From contig JACPAV010000002.1 in NCBI GenBank assembly GCA_016180645.1, positions 300,628 through 364,627 on the forward strand: a DNA stretch of 64,000 nucleotides, in the 5' to 3' direction. Origin of the DNA: Nitrospirota bacterium. Lineage in GTDB: Bacteria; JACPQY01. A program made the position numbers and the translations under genes. A model generated the notes under the pieces. The model searched no databases and was not told the origin of the DNA. It saw only the letters and a list, made by a program, of their open reading frames with translations. Shown here one piece after another: positions 55,192 to 63,534 of the stretch (position 1 is its first letter; every line of letters begins with the position of its first letter).

Positions 55192-56031
55192 ATGCGATTG
55201 CAAAACCAGGTAGCCCTCATCACCGGTGGGGGGGACGGGATCGGACGGGCGATCGCGAGAGCTTACGCGCGCGAAGGCGCCCGAGTCGTCATCTCCGGCC
55301 GGAGAGCCGAGAAGCTGGAAGAGACCAGAAGCCAGATTCTCGGCGAGGGGGCTGCGCCGGGACCCCATAGCGATTCTGCTCGCCGTCCCCGGAGCGAAGC
55401 GGAGGGGGCTGCGCCAGGATCGGTGGTCACGGTTCCGGGGGATGTTTCGAGCGAACCGGACGTGCGCGGGCTTGTGCAGGAAACGCTCCGGCAATTCGGC
55501 CGGATCGATATTCTCGTGAACAACGCCGGCATCATCGGTCCCACCGCTCCGGTCGAACAGGTTCGGACGGAGGAGTGGGACGAAGTTCAAGCCATCAATC
55601 TCCGTGGTCCCTTTCTCACCTGTCGTGAAGTCGTTCCCCTTATGCTGAAGCAGGATCGAGGCGTCATTATCAACATCGCGTCCGTCGCGGGACGCATCGG
55701 GTATCCCACCCGAAGCCCCTACGCCGCTTCGAAGTGGGGGCTGATCGGATTCAGCCGGACACTGGCTCTGGAGTTGAGCACCACCGGCGTTCGGGTGAAC
55801 TGCGTCTGCCCCGGTGCTGTCATGGGAGAGCGGCTCGCCACGATCCTCGGAAACTTCAATCGCATCATTCAGGATCAAGCGAACTCGCGGCTGAAGGCTG
55901 CCCTTTCTTACGTGAAAGCCTCGAAACTTCTCCCACCGGAAGAGATCGCTTCCGTTTGCGTCTTCCTCGCGTCCTCGGAGGCGGCGGGAGTGTCCGGACA
56001 GGAAATCGTTGTCGCGGGCGTGACGGGGTAG
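55192..56031 (+). CDS. SDR-family oxidoreductase (3-oxoacyl reductase-like)
   Basis: The product is 279 residues: cofactor motif TGGGDGIGRAIARAYAREGA, NNAGIIGPT, catalytic Ser/Tyr/Lys set IASVAGRIGYPTRSPYAASK and NCVCPGAVMGERL. It is about 25 residues longer than a usual classical SDR of 250. The excess is an in-frame insertion at residues about 52-72 (DNA 55345-55401) bracketed by a repeated GAGGGGGCTGCGCC. The start ATG at 55192 follows AAAGGACGCG. Confidence 0.9.
   Translation: MRLQNQVALITGGGDGIGRAIARAYAREGARVVISGRRAEKLEETRSQILGEGAAPGPHSDSARRPRSEAEGAAPGSVVTVPGDVSSEPDVRGLVQETLRQFGRIDILVNNAGIIGPTAPVEQVRTEEWDEVQAINLRGPFLTCREVVPLMLKQDRGVIINIASVAGRIGYPTRSPYAASKWGLIGFSRTLALELSTTGVRVNCVCPGAVMGERLATILGNFNRIIQDQANSRLKAALSYVKASKLLPPEEIASVCVFLASSEAAGVSGQEIVVAGVTG
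55345..55419 (+). repeat. In-frame repeat insertion in the SDR gene
   Basis: An 18-bp unit GAGGGGGCTGCGCCGGGA (55345-55362) recurs at 55402-55419 with one change. The 57 nt from the first to the second copy is 19 codons and does not shift the frame. The middle part (GGAGCGAAGCGGAGGGGGC) matches repeats found in gatA and before purL. Confidence 0.6.
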
Positions 56032-56038
56032 TTCCGCC

Positions 56039-56956
56039 GTGCGCATCGCCCTCTTCGGTCTGCCCAAGCGCGCTACACATTTCGTCCCGGTCCTCGTTCA
56101 GGAGAACTACAAGGTCGTCGCCCTGTTTCTTTCGGAGCCGCATGAGCCCTATTTTCCGCAGATCCAGGCCATTGCCGAGGCCTTCAAGATCCCCTGCATC
56201 TACCCGGCGGACGCCGCCGATCCCACGCTGCCGGGACGCCTCCACCAACTCGAGATCGACCTCCTCATCTCGATCAATTTCACCAAGCGCCTCCCGAAAA
56301 GCATTCTGAGCGCGCCTCGCCGCGCGGCGATCAATCTCCACCCCTCCCTCCTGCCCAAGTACCGGGGACCGAATCCCTATTTCTGGGTTCTTCGAAACGG
56401 CGAGCCCCGCACCGGCGTGACCGCCCACTACATGGAGGAAACCCTGGACACCGGGCCGATCATTCTCCAGAAAGCGATGGAGATCGAAGCCCATGAGACG
56501 TTGGGCGGTCTGCTTGGAAAACTGGAGGCCCTGGGTGAACAGGTCCTGTTGGACACTCTCCGACTTTTCAAGAGCCGGGATGACGTGCCTTCTTCGCCGC
56601 AGGATCCGGCCGAGGCCACGCTTGCGCCGCAAATCAAGGAGGAGGATTTGGTCCTCAATTTCGCCAACCCGACCGCCGATATTCTCCGCCAGATCCGTGC
56701 CTGCAATCCGGCCTATGGAGCGTGGACTTCACTCGACGGTCGGGCCGTCAAGTTCTTCTCGGCGTCGATGGTGCAGGGGGCGATATCGCTCGCCGCTCCA
56801 GGCACTTGTTTTCTACACGAGGGACATTTCCTCATTGCCACGGGGGACGGCGCGATTCGTCCGGAGGTGATTCTCCTGGAGGACGGCGGATTCTACTCCG
56901 CCGATTCGCTCGCCCGACTCGGTCTCCTCATCCCCGGCTCCCGCTTCGGCGCGTAG
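56039..56956 (+). CDS. Methionyl-tRNA formyltransferase-like protein
   Basis: The product is 305 residues with a GTG start. The formyltransferase core includes the catalytic Asn-His-Asp set: INFTKRLPKSIL, INLHPSLLPKYRGPNPYFWV, RTGVTAHYMEETLDTGPIIL. The C-terminal OB-fold-like part (LNFANPTADILRQIRACNPA, YGAWTSLDGRAVKFFSA) is like that of Fmt. Length is near Fmt (about 310). It could be Fmt itself or a sugar-nucleotide formyltransferase; the nearby SDR leaves both open. Confidence 0.75.
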   Translation: MRIALFGLPKRATHFVPVLVQENYKVVALFLSEPHEPYFPQIQAIAEAFKIPCIYPADAADPTLPGRLHQLEIDLLISINFTKRLPKSILSAPRRAAINLHPSLLPKYRGPNPYFWVLRNGEPRTGVTAHYMEETLDTGPIILQKAMEIEAHETLGGLLGKLEALGEQVLLDTLRLFKSRDDVPSSPQDPAEATLAPQIKEEDLVLNFANPTADILRQIRACNPAYGAWTSLDGRAVKFFSASMVQGAISLAAPGTCFLHEGHFLIATGDGAIRPEVILLEDGGFYSADSLARLGLLIPGSRFGA

Positions 56957-56964
56957 GTCGGGGT

Positions 56965-57882
56965 TCAATCGCAGATCTGGAAGCCTTCCGCGGGGTAGTG
57001 GTACATGAGCGTCACGCACATCTCCTCGGGGAACTGGAGGATGTGGTCGGTCGTGTTGTCGAATTCGCACACCATTCGAAACCGGTCACCCTTTTCCACA
57101 CGCAGCGGCGCATCGACCGGAAAATTCATGATCGGCGGATCTCGCTGGAGTTGCGCGCCCGCCCCAACCTGTTTGTAGATCAACCTCTCCTCCCCCTGCT
57201 GGGTGAGCCAGAGCTCAAAATTCACACCCCACTGGTGGGTGTGGCCGAGGACCGTGATGATGCTGGACGTTCGTTCGGCGCTGCACGTTGCTTCGGAGCG
57301 GTGGGTTTTTCCCGGCTGGATCTGGAAACTACTCTCGTTGATCGCCCACGGAGCCGCAGAGGATAGCGCCGGAGTGGGATCGACCGTGTGGAGGTTCACC
57401 GTGTCAGTCTGAAGGGCCGCATCGCTCCCCGGGTTGATGTAGTGCGATTGGAGCATGATCTGCGATCCCCGCGGGACCAGGATGGCCACGTCCTTCGGCA
57501 GACGCGTCACGGCCGCCGGAACATCGCCTGAACCGCCGCCCGCCCCACCGACAAACATCAGCCAGGGAGCTGCCATGTCGAAATCTGCGCACACATGCGA
57601 AGTCGGATCGTACTTGATCGAGCTTCTATACACCGCCACGTGATGACCCGTTTTGCCACCGCTTTGACGCCCTTCGATGAGCGTGACGTACATGTCGTCC
57701 GTGGTCACCACATCCGTGTACGTGCAGACAAAGACTTCGGAATACGGCTCGATGCGCAGCTCGGGGGTATGCACTTGTATTCCGCGCGCCGGTTTCGCCA
57801 GTCCCTCCGAATCCTCCGAACAGGAAATCGACCCCATCATGACTAATGAGGTCACCAATAACGCAAGAAAAACACCTCTCAC
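56965..57882 (-). CDS. Lipoprotein resembling copper type II ascorbate-dependent monooxygenases (PHM/DBH type)
   Basis: The product is 305 residues, with lipobox GSISC and a start GTG at 57882 preceded by GGAAGGAGGG. Ligands of both copper sites of PHM-type enzymes seem present: HH in TGHHVAVYRS and H in LQSHYINPG (CuH), HTH in LGHTHQWGVNFELW and Met in EEMCVTLMYHY (CuM). Many cysteines could pair. In PHM/DBH the enzyme hydroxylates a carbon next to an N-terminus or side chain. Here the substrate is unknown, and the protein may only bind copper. Confidence 0.65.
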   Translation of the reverse strand: MRGVFLALLVTSLVMMGSISCSEDSEGLAKPARGIQVHTPELRIEPYSEVFVCTYTDVVTTDDMYVTLIEGRQSGGKTGHHVAVYRSSIKYDPTSHVCADFDMAAPWLMFVGGAGGGSGDVPAAVTRLPKDVAILVPRGSQIMLQSHYINPGSDAALQTDTVNLHTVDPTPALSSAAPWAINESSFQIQPGKTHRSEATCSAERTSSIITVLGHTHQWGVNFELWLTQQGEERLIYKQVGAGAQLQRDPPIMNFPVDAPLRVEKGDRFRMVCEFDNTTDHILQFPEEMCVTLMYHYPAEGFQICD

Positions 57883-57921
57883 ACCACCCTCCTTCCGGTT
57901 GGGAATCAGCGAATCAGGGAA

Positions 57922-59106
57922 TCAGTTCTTCCGGTAGACCGCCACGAAGCACGCCCCGCCGAGGCCGATGTTGTGTTGGAGTGCGATCTTGGCGTTCGGC
58001 ACCTGTCGCGGACCGCAAAGTCCACGAAGCTGCTGGTTGAGTTCGAAACATTGGGCCAAGCCGGTGGCGCCCAGCGGATGCCCTTTGGAAAGCAGGCCTC
58101 CGGAGGGATTGACAACCCATTTGCCGCCGTAGGTGGTTTGATTCTCATCGAGCAGACGCCCGGCCTCCCCTTCTTTGCAGAGACCCAGCGCCTCATACGT
58201 GATCAGCTCGTTGGCCGTGAAACAGTCGTGAAGTTCGATGACGTTTACGTCCTTCGGACCCAGTCCCGACTGCTCATAGGCGCTGTCCGCAGCCTTCTTC
58301 GCCATATCATAGCCAACGACTTTGATCATCGAGGGGGGATCGAAAGCGGTCTTCACATCCGTCTTGAGCGCGGCCGCGGCAATCCACACCGGATCGGACT
58401 TGCCCATTTTTTTCGCGAACTCTTCCGAGCAGACGACGGCCGCCGCCGAGCCGTCCGTAGTGGGGCAGCACTGAAGTTTCGTCAGGGGATCGAAAATCAT
58501 GGGAGAGGCCATCACTTCCTCGAGCGAGACGGCCACGCGGAACTGCGACCGCTCATTGTGCACCGCATGCTTCTTGTTTTTCACGGCGATCTTGGCGATC
58601 TGTTCCTTGGTCGTGCCGTACTTCTTCATGTGCTCGCGTCCTGCCCCACCGAACAATTGGGCGGCGGGAGGTGCCATCTCGAATCCCTGCACGGAACTCA
58701 TCACTTCCACGTGCTTATCCATCGGATTCGTTCGATCGCTGTATTTGGGCGCGAGCGATCCCTTCTCCATCTTTTCAAATCCAAGCGCGAGCGCGCATTC
58801 CACCGCTCCGCCCGCCACCGCCTGCGTGGCCAGGAAAAGCGCGGAGGAGCCCGTGGAGCAGTTGTTGTTGACGTTCACGACCGGGATACCCGTCAGACCG
58901 AGCTGGTACACCGCCCGTTGGCCGCAGGTGGATTCCCCATACACATATCCGACAAATGCCTGCTCGATCTTGTCATAGCTCACGCCGGCGTCTTTGAGGG
59001 CCATCTCCCCCGATTCCTTTGCCAATTCGGGATAGTCGTGTTCTCCCGGTTTGTGAAACTTGGTCATTCCGACGCCGATAATGCAGACTTTGCGGCCTTT
59101 ACCCAT
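57922..59106 (-). CDS. SCP2/lipid-transfer-type thiolase (acetyl-CoA acetyltransferase family)
   Basis: The product is 394 residues: [40 protein letters not shown] with the nucleophilic cysteine, [39 protein letters not shown] with the catalytic His and [15 protein letters not shown] with the second cysteine region. It has the SCP-x thiolase subfamily pattern. It would act in beta-oxidation or side-chain degradation. GAAAGGGG precedes the ATG. It is a single gene, 39 nt upstream of the copper lipoprotein gene on the same strand. Confidence 0.9.
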   Translation of the reverse strand: MGKGRKVCIIGVGMTKFHKPGEHDYPELAKESGEMALKDAGVSYDKIEQAFVGYVYGESTCGQRAVYQLGLTGIPVVNVNNNCSTGSSALFLATQAVAGGAVECALALGFEKMEKGSLAPKYSDRTNPMDKHVEVMSSVQGFEMAPPAAQLFGGAGREHMKKYGTTKEQIAKIAVKNKKHAVHNERSQFRVAVSLEEVMASPMIFDPLTKLQCCPTTDGSAAAVVCSEEFAKKMGKSDPVWIAAAALKTDVKTAFDPPSMIKVVGYDMAKKAADSAYEQSGLGPKDVNVIELHDCFTANELITYEALGLCKEGEAGRLLDENQTTYGGKWVVNPSGGLLSKGHPLGATGLAQCFELNQQLRGLCGPRQVPNAKIALQHNIGLGGACFVAVYRKN

Positions 59107-59206
59107 GGAAAACCCCTTTCGCTTTGAAAGATGTCAGTCGCGGCTGGTGCGAGTACGCGCTTTTCTCTTTAAGCACGCCGCGAAGTCTAGCTAACCGGAT
59201 GGTTAA

Positions 59207-59237
59207 TTGCAACATAGCCGGGTGGGAGTGGTAAAGT
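59207..59237 (+). promoter_or_regulatory. Candidate promoter of the GH2 lipoprotein gene
   Basis: TTGCAA (59207-59212) and TAAAGT (59232-59237) are 19 nt apart; the -10 ends 8 nt before the ATG at 59246, another short-leader case. Spacer length is not optimal. Confidence 0.3.
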
Positions 59238-59245
59238 ACGCGCCC

Positions 59246-61444
59246 ATGGGGAGCCGCTTCACCCGATTGGCCGTCGCCCTTCTCATCTTCTCTTGCGACA
59301 GCCCAAAGCCTTGGGACGGAACCTTTCCCGAGCCTGTCGCCCGGCCTGAACACCCAAGGCCCGATTTCCGGCGCAACACCTTCATCAACCTGAACACGAA
59401 GTGGGATTTCGCGTACGACCCGGACGACCGCGGACTGCGCGAGGAATGGTTCAAACGCGAGGACGTTTGGACCCACAAGATTCAAGTGCCGTTCGCATGG
59501 GAGGCGCCCCTCTCGGGGCTCGTCCCGCCGCATGAAGGTCCGTACACGATTTTCGAGACACTCCAAGCCAAGACGTACCGAGGAGTGGGCTGGTACCGGC
59601 TCAAGCTTCCCGGCCGTTTACCGCAGACGAAGGGTCTCAACTGGCATCTGATCTTCGGCGCCGTCGATTTCAAGTCCACCGTCTGGATCAACGACAAGCA
59701 GGCAACCGAACACGAGGGCGGCTACGATCCGTTCTCGGTGAATCTGGCCGACTGGGCCGGTCCCAACGACGTTCCCGAAATCGTCCTTCGCGTCGAGGAC
59801 TTCACCGAACTCAACGACTACGCCCAGCCCGTCGGCAAACAGGGCGGCGTCTGGTACACCCGCACGAGCGGCATCTGGCAGACGGTGTATCTGGAACAAC
59901 GACCGAAGTTCTATTTGGCCGGGCTGCGATTGAATACATACATGGGCGTGCAGGAGGTTGCCATCGAACCCCAATTCAGCGGCACGCCGCAGGGCGAATT
60001 CAAGCTGGATTCGACTGAAGAGCCGGGATCATTCAACCCCGGGGAGAGCACGGCATGTTGCTGGTGGGAAAACCCAAATCCCCACGTTCAAGAGATTGCA
60101 GTTCGGCTCACCGATGAACGTGGAACGCCCGACGTGGTCCACACATACTTCGGAAAACGGGACCTTCACATTCTGAGAACTCAAACAGAGACAAGGATGA
60201 ACGCGGCTTACTATCACGCGCCGATCGAATCCTCGGTGCTTGCGGTAAACCTCTACCCACGGTATCTCCGTTGCGTCCTCGACCAGTCCTACTACCCGGA
60301 TGGCATCTACACCGCGCCGAGCGTGGATCGAATCCGGGCCGATCTCGAACTCGCCAAGTCGTTCGGGTTCAACTGCATCCGGCTCCACATCAAGATGGAT
60401 GAACCGATCAAATATCGAATTGCGGACGAACTGGGACTTTACGTCGTCTACGATATTCCCGCTCTCGATCTTCAAGCCGAGAACCTGCCGGGTTTCAAAG
60501 GCCGCGATTACTTCGAACACACGCTCCGCGCTGCCATCGAACGCGACGCCAACCATCCCAGCATCATCGCGTGGACCATCTTCAACGAAAACTGGGGGCT
60601 CCTCTCGAACGGCTCACTGACCAACCCCGTCCCGATGGGTGACAACCCGGAGATCCAGAAATGGGTGAAGGACATGGTCACCCTTGCGCGCTCCCTCGAT
60701 CCCACGCGCCCCGTCGAAGACAACAGCGCGGGCGGAGTGACGCAACGTTTCGAACACATCGACACCGACCTCAATTCCTTCCACTACTATGGAAACGACA
60801 TGGCCAAGTTCAGAGAGTTTCTGCAAACCGAATCGGATGGGACCTACCCAGGCAGCCCCCGGAACTTCGTCGGCGGCGCCGTCCAGGATGGCGATCCCTG
60901 GTGGAACTCCGAATTCGCCAGTTTCAGCGCGCTGGGCGGAACCGAAGGGCCCGGGATCTATTGCGATCTTTTCGGCCTCCTCAATGAGATGCGACGCTTC
61001 CCCAAGCTCGTCGGTTACGTGCTCACGCAACTTACGGACGTGGAGTACGAACGAAACGGTCTCGTAAATTATGACCGCTCACCCAAACCGGATCTCTGCG
61101 CGAGATTCGGCGTCAGCCTGAAGGATGTCCTTGGCGAAGATTTCATCGCCTTCGACTGGCTGCCGAATCATGAGCTCGGGGCCGGCGCAACCATCCATGT
61201 CCCGCTTCGCTACTCCCACTGGTCCGGCTCCACCATCGAGCCGAGGAAGGTCCGTTTGAGTTGGGAGAACGCCGCTCCAGTGGAATGGACGCTGGCCTCC
61301 TATGCGCCGTACGATGCCACCACCGTCGAGAGCCCCGATTTCATCACGCCCGCCGACCCCGGCGATCACACTCTGATCGCGGAGGTTTTCGACGCTCAAG
61401 GCAAGCGCACCTGCGCCAACCGGTTGACGGTCACGATCAGGTGA
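59246..61444 (+). CDS. Glycoside hydrolase family 2 lipoprotein
   Basis: The product is 732 residues from the ATG at 59246, with a lipobox (LLIFSC). The GH2 order is a sugar-binding N-domain (TYRGVGWYRLKLPGRLPQ, WHLIFGAVDFKSTVWIND), an Ig-like beta domain and a TIM barrel. The general acid/base is likely E448 (WTIFNENWG) and the nucleophile E556 (PWWNSEFASF). It resembles beta-galactosidase, beta-glucuronidase or beta-mannosidase; the sugar cannot be told. It lies before the membrane TPR genes. Confidence 0.88.
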   Translation: MGSRFTRLAVALLIFSCDSPKPWDGTFPEPVARPEHPRPDFRRNTFINLNTKWDFAYDPDDRGLREEWFKREDVWTHKIQVPFAWEAPLSGLVPPHEGPYTIFETLQAKTYRGVGWYRLKLPGRLPQTKGLNWHLIFGAVDFKSTVWINDKQATEHEGGYDPFSVNLADWAGPNDVPEIVLRVEDFTELNDYAQPVGKQGGVWYTRTSGIWQTVYLEQRPKFYLAGLRLNTYMGVQEVAIEPQFSGTPQGEFKLDSTEEPGSFNPGESTACCWWENPNPHVQEIAVRLTDERGTPDVVHTYFGKRDLHILRTQTETRMNAAYYHAPIESSVLAVNLYPRYLRCVLDQSYYPDGIYTAPSVDRIRADLELAKSFGFNCIRLHIKMDEPIKYRIADELGLYVVYDIPALDLQAENLPGFKGRDYFEHTLRAAIERDANHPSIIAWTIFNENWGLLSNGSLTNPVPMGDNPEIQKWVKDMVTLARSLDPTRPVEDNSAGGVTQRFEHIDTDLNSFHYYGNDMAKFREFLQTESDGTYPGSPRNFVGGAVQDGDPWWNSEFASFSALGGTEGPGIYCDLFGLLNEMRRFPKLVGYVLTQLTDVEYERNGLVNYDRSPKPDLCARFGVSLKDVLGEDFIAFDWLPNHELGAGATIHVPLRYSHWSGSTIEPRKVRLSWENAAPVEWTLASYAPYDATTVESPDFITPADPGDHTLIAEVFDAQGKRTCANRLTVTIR

Positions 61445-61467
61445 GTCCTCCGACCGGAAGGAGTAAC

Positions 61468-63459
61468 ATGCCCGCCATGGCACGAGTCCGGCGATACCTC
61501 CCGTGGCTGATCGGACTCTTCTGGCTCGCCTTCTACCTCACTTACCCTTACCGGGAACTGGTGGACGACTCCCAGCATAGGGGGATCCTGGAAAACCGCT
61601 ACTTCGCTATTTTCGATGAACTGAAGTACTCCCGGCCCCTTCACGCGCTCCTCCTGCACGCCCAGGGCCATTTCTTGAGCAAAGCGATGGACAAGGCAAT
61701 GCTCGTTTCGATGATTCTCCACCTGCTGATCGCCTTGATCGCGTGGCGTGTTGTTATTCCACGAATGCCCGAACGAATGCACTCCTGGGCAAGATTCGGC
61801 CTCACGGCTTTCATGCTTCATCCCATCGCGCTGCAAACCACCGTCCATGTTTCACAGCGCGTCGAACTGCTGGGCACGTTCTTCGTGGCTCTTTCCCTGG
61901 CCGTCTTCTTTCGCGCTCGGTCACGGACAACTCCCCTTCCATCCTCGGCTCCTCCTACTCACCACTCACCACTCACCACTCACCACTTCTTCTGGCTCAC
62001 CCTCTGCGCCCTCGGCGCCCTGGCCTCGAAGGAAAATTACGTACTCATCCCCTTCGCACTGACGCTGGCGCTCGCCATCCGGGCAAAATCCAACGCGGGA
62101 GCGATCGCCGCAGGCGTCATGGTCGCCTTCATAGTCCTCGGCTCCTATTTGAACACCTTTTCGCATGAGGAAATCCGGAGTGAAGACAATTACAGCCGCA
62201 GCCGGGCCTTCAGGCAGGCGGTCCTCGATGGTCGCGAGGTCACGAACGAGGAGTCCATCTTCCTCCCGCTGCGATCACCGGTGGAAAACCTGAAACTCCA
62301 GGTAGCATTGGTACCTCTCATCCTGAGAATCGTGTTCGTGCCCTTCGGACTCACCAAGGACTACGGCCACTTCCCCTACGGCCGCCAGACCTATTCCCCC
62401 GACCTCCCATGGCTTTGGATCGGGCTCGCGATCCTGATCGGCATCACCGCGCTCATTTTTGTGAAACGCAAAGCGGCGACCTTCGAACAATGGGTCCTCA
62501 TCCTGTCGCCCGCCGTTCTCTACAGCGCGTACGTCGTCTTCGTGGTCTACGATCCGCTCTTCCTCTACCGGCTCTATGGAGTCTCTTTTCTCACCTTCGT
62601 GGTGGCCCTCCCCACACTGGCCGGCATCCTTGTGGACGTGAAGAAGATCGGCCTGGAACGCGCCGAAAAGATTGCCGCGGGCCTGGCAGGAATCTGTGTC
62701 CTGGGCGGGGTTGTTCGTTTTTATGAGATGAAAAACCCGATCGCGGAGACCGCCATCGACCTGAGACGTCGGCCGGACAATTTCCGGCTGTACGTTTCCC
62801 ATATGCGCAAACTCGTGGAATCGGGAAAACGTCCCGTCGATTGCGGAGCCGAACTGGCCCCCGCGCTGAAGTATGCCCCGAGCAGTTCGCACGTCTATGT
62901 CCAGTGGGCGTGGTGCCTGAAACAACAGGGCAAGATTGAGGAAGCGCAGACCTATGCCATGAAGTCGCTCGAGCAGCAGACCGGATTCATCGAAGCCCAA
63001 ACCGCGCTCGGATATCTCTCCGAACCTCCCTTCCCCAAGATCGACATCGATCGGGTCCACCCCATGAACAAGGCATATCTGGCGCCGACTCCGATTCAAG
63101 ATGCGGCCGGAGCGCCCCGTCCGCAGAGTCCACCGCCCGGGGATGGACGAAGCACGTTCTGGTCCCCCAGTCCTCCTACCGGTCAGGGAGTCACTTCGGG
63201 CGCAGCGCGCCCGCTCGATGAACAATCAAAGATGTTCATCGACCTCTACGAACAGGGTCTCACGCGGGATCCAGGCAACATGAAGATTCGGGAAAAGTAC
63301 GCGGAGTTCCTGGCCGGTCGCGGCGATTGGAGCAAGGCGCTGGAGCACTACAGAATTCTTCTCGACAAGGACCCCACGAATGCCGACCTGAAGAAAAGAG
63401 TGCAGGAAGCGGAACTTCGGGCCGGATCGCCCGCTTCCGGAACCGCGCCGTCCAAGTAA
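61468..63459 (+). CDS. Polytopic membrane protein with C-terminal TPR-like region, copy 1 of a tandem pair
   Basis: The product is 663 residues from the ATG at 61468, with GGAAGGAG 5 nt before it. An N-terminal half of about 9 membrane spans (YLPWLIGLFWLAFYLTYPYR, FLLHIAL-type helices) is followed from about residue 440 by TPR-like helices (WAWCLKQQGKIEEAQTYAMK, WSKALEHYRILLDKDPTNAD). The upstream frame to 61261 is within the GH2 gene and not used. A heptamer array (61957-61984) encodes SPLTTHH-type repeats in a loop. Function unknown; it is a paralogue of the next gene. Confidence 0.75.
   Translation: MPAMARVRRYLPWLIGLFWLAFYLTYPYRELVDDSQHRGILENRYFAIFDELKYSRPLHALLLHAQGHFLSKAMDKAMLVSMILHLLIALIAWRVVIPRMPERMHSWARFGLTAFMLHPIALQTTVHVSQRVELLGTFFVALSLAVFFRARSRTTPLPSSAPPTHHSPLTTHHFFWLTLCALGALASKENYVLIPFALTLALAIRAKSNAGAIAAGVMVAFIVLGSYLNTFSHEEIRSEDNYSRSRAFRQAVLDGREVTNEESIFLPLRSPVENLKLQVALVPLILRIVFVPFGLTKDYGHFPYGRQTYSPDLPWLWIGLAILIGITALIFVKRKAATFEQWVLILSPAVLYSAYVVFVVYDPLFLYRLYGVSFLTFVVALPTLAGILVDVKKIGLERAEKIAAGLAGICVLGGVVRFYEMKNPIAETAIDLRRRPDNFRLYVSHMRKLVESGKRPVDCGAELAPALKYAPSSSHVYVQWAWCLKQQGKIEEAQTYAMKSLEQQTGFIEAQTALGYLSEPPFPKIDIDRVHPMNKAYLAPTPIQDAAGAPRPQSPPPGDGRSTFWSPSPPTGQGVTSGAARPLDEQSKMFIDLYEQGLTRDPGNMKIREKYAEFLAGRGDWSKALEHYRILLDKDPTNADLKKRVQEAELRAGSPASGTAPSK
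61957..61984 (+). repeat. Four perfect ACTCACC heptamers inside a coding region
   Basis: Four tandem ACTCACC units give a protein loop with a 7-residue period (THHSPLT). The 28 nt lie in frame in a loop of the membrane protein, so the array has not broken the gene. Confidence 0.7.
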
Positions 63460-63534
63460 CGCGTGGCCGCACCCTCCGCAAAGTTTTCAGAAGCCATCCT
63501 GGCCTCTGGTCACAGCTCCGGGTACAGGCCTTCC

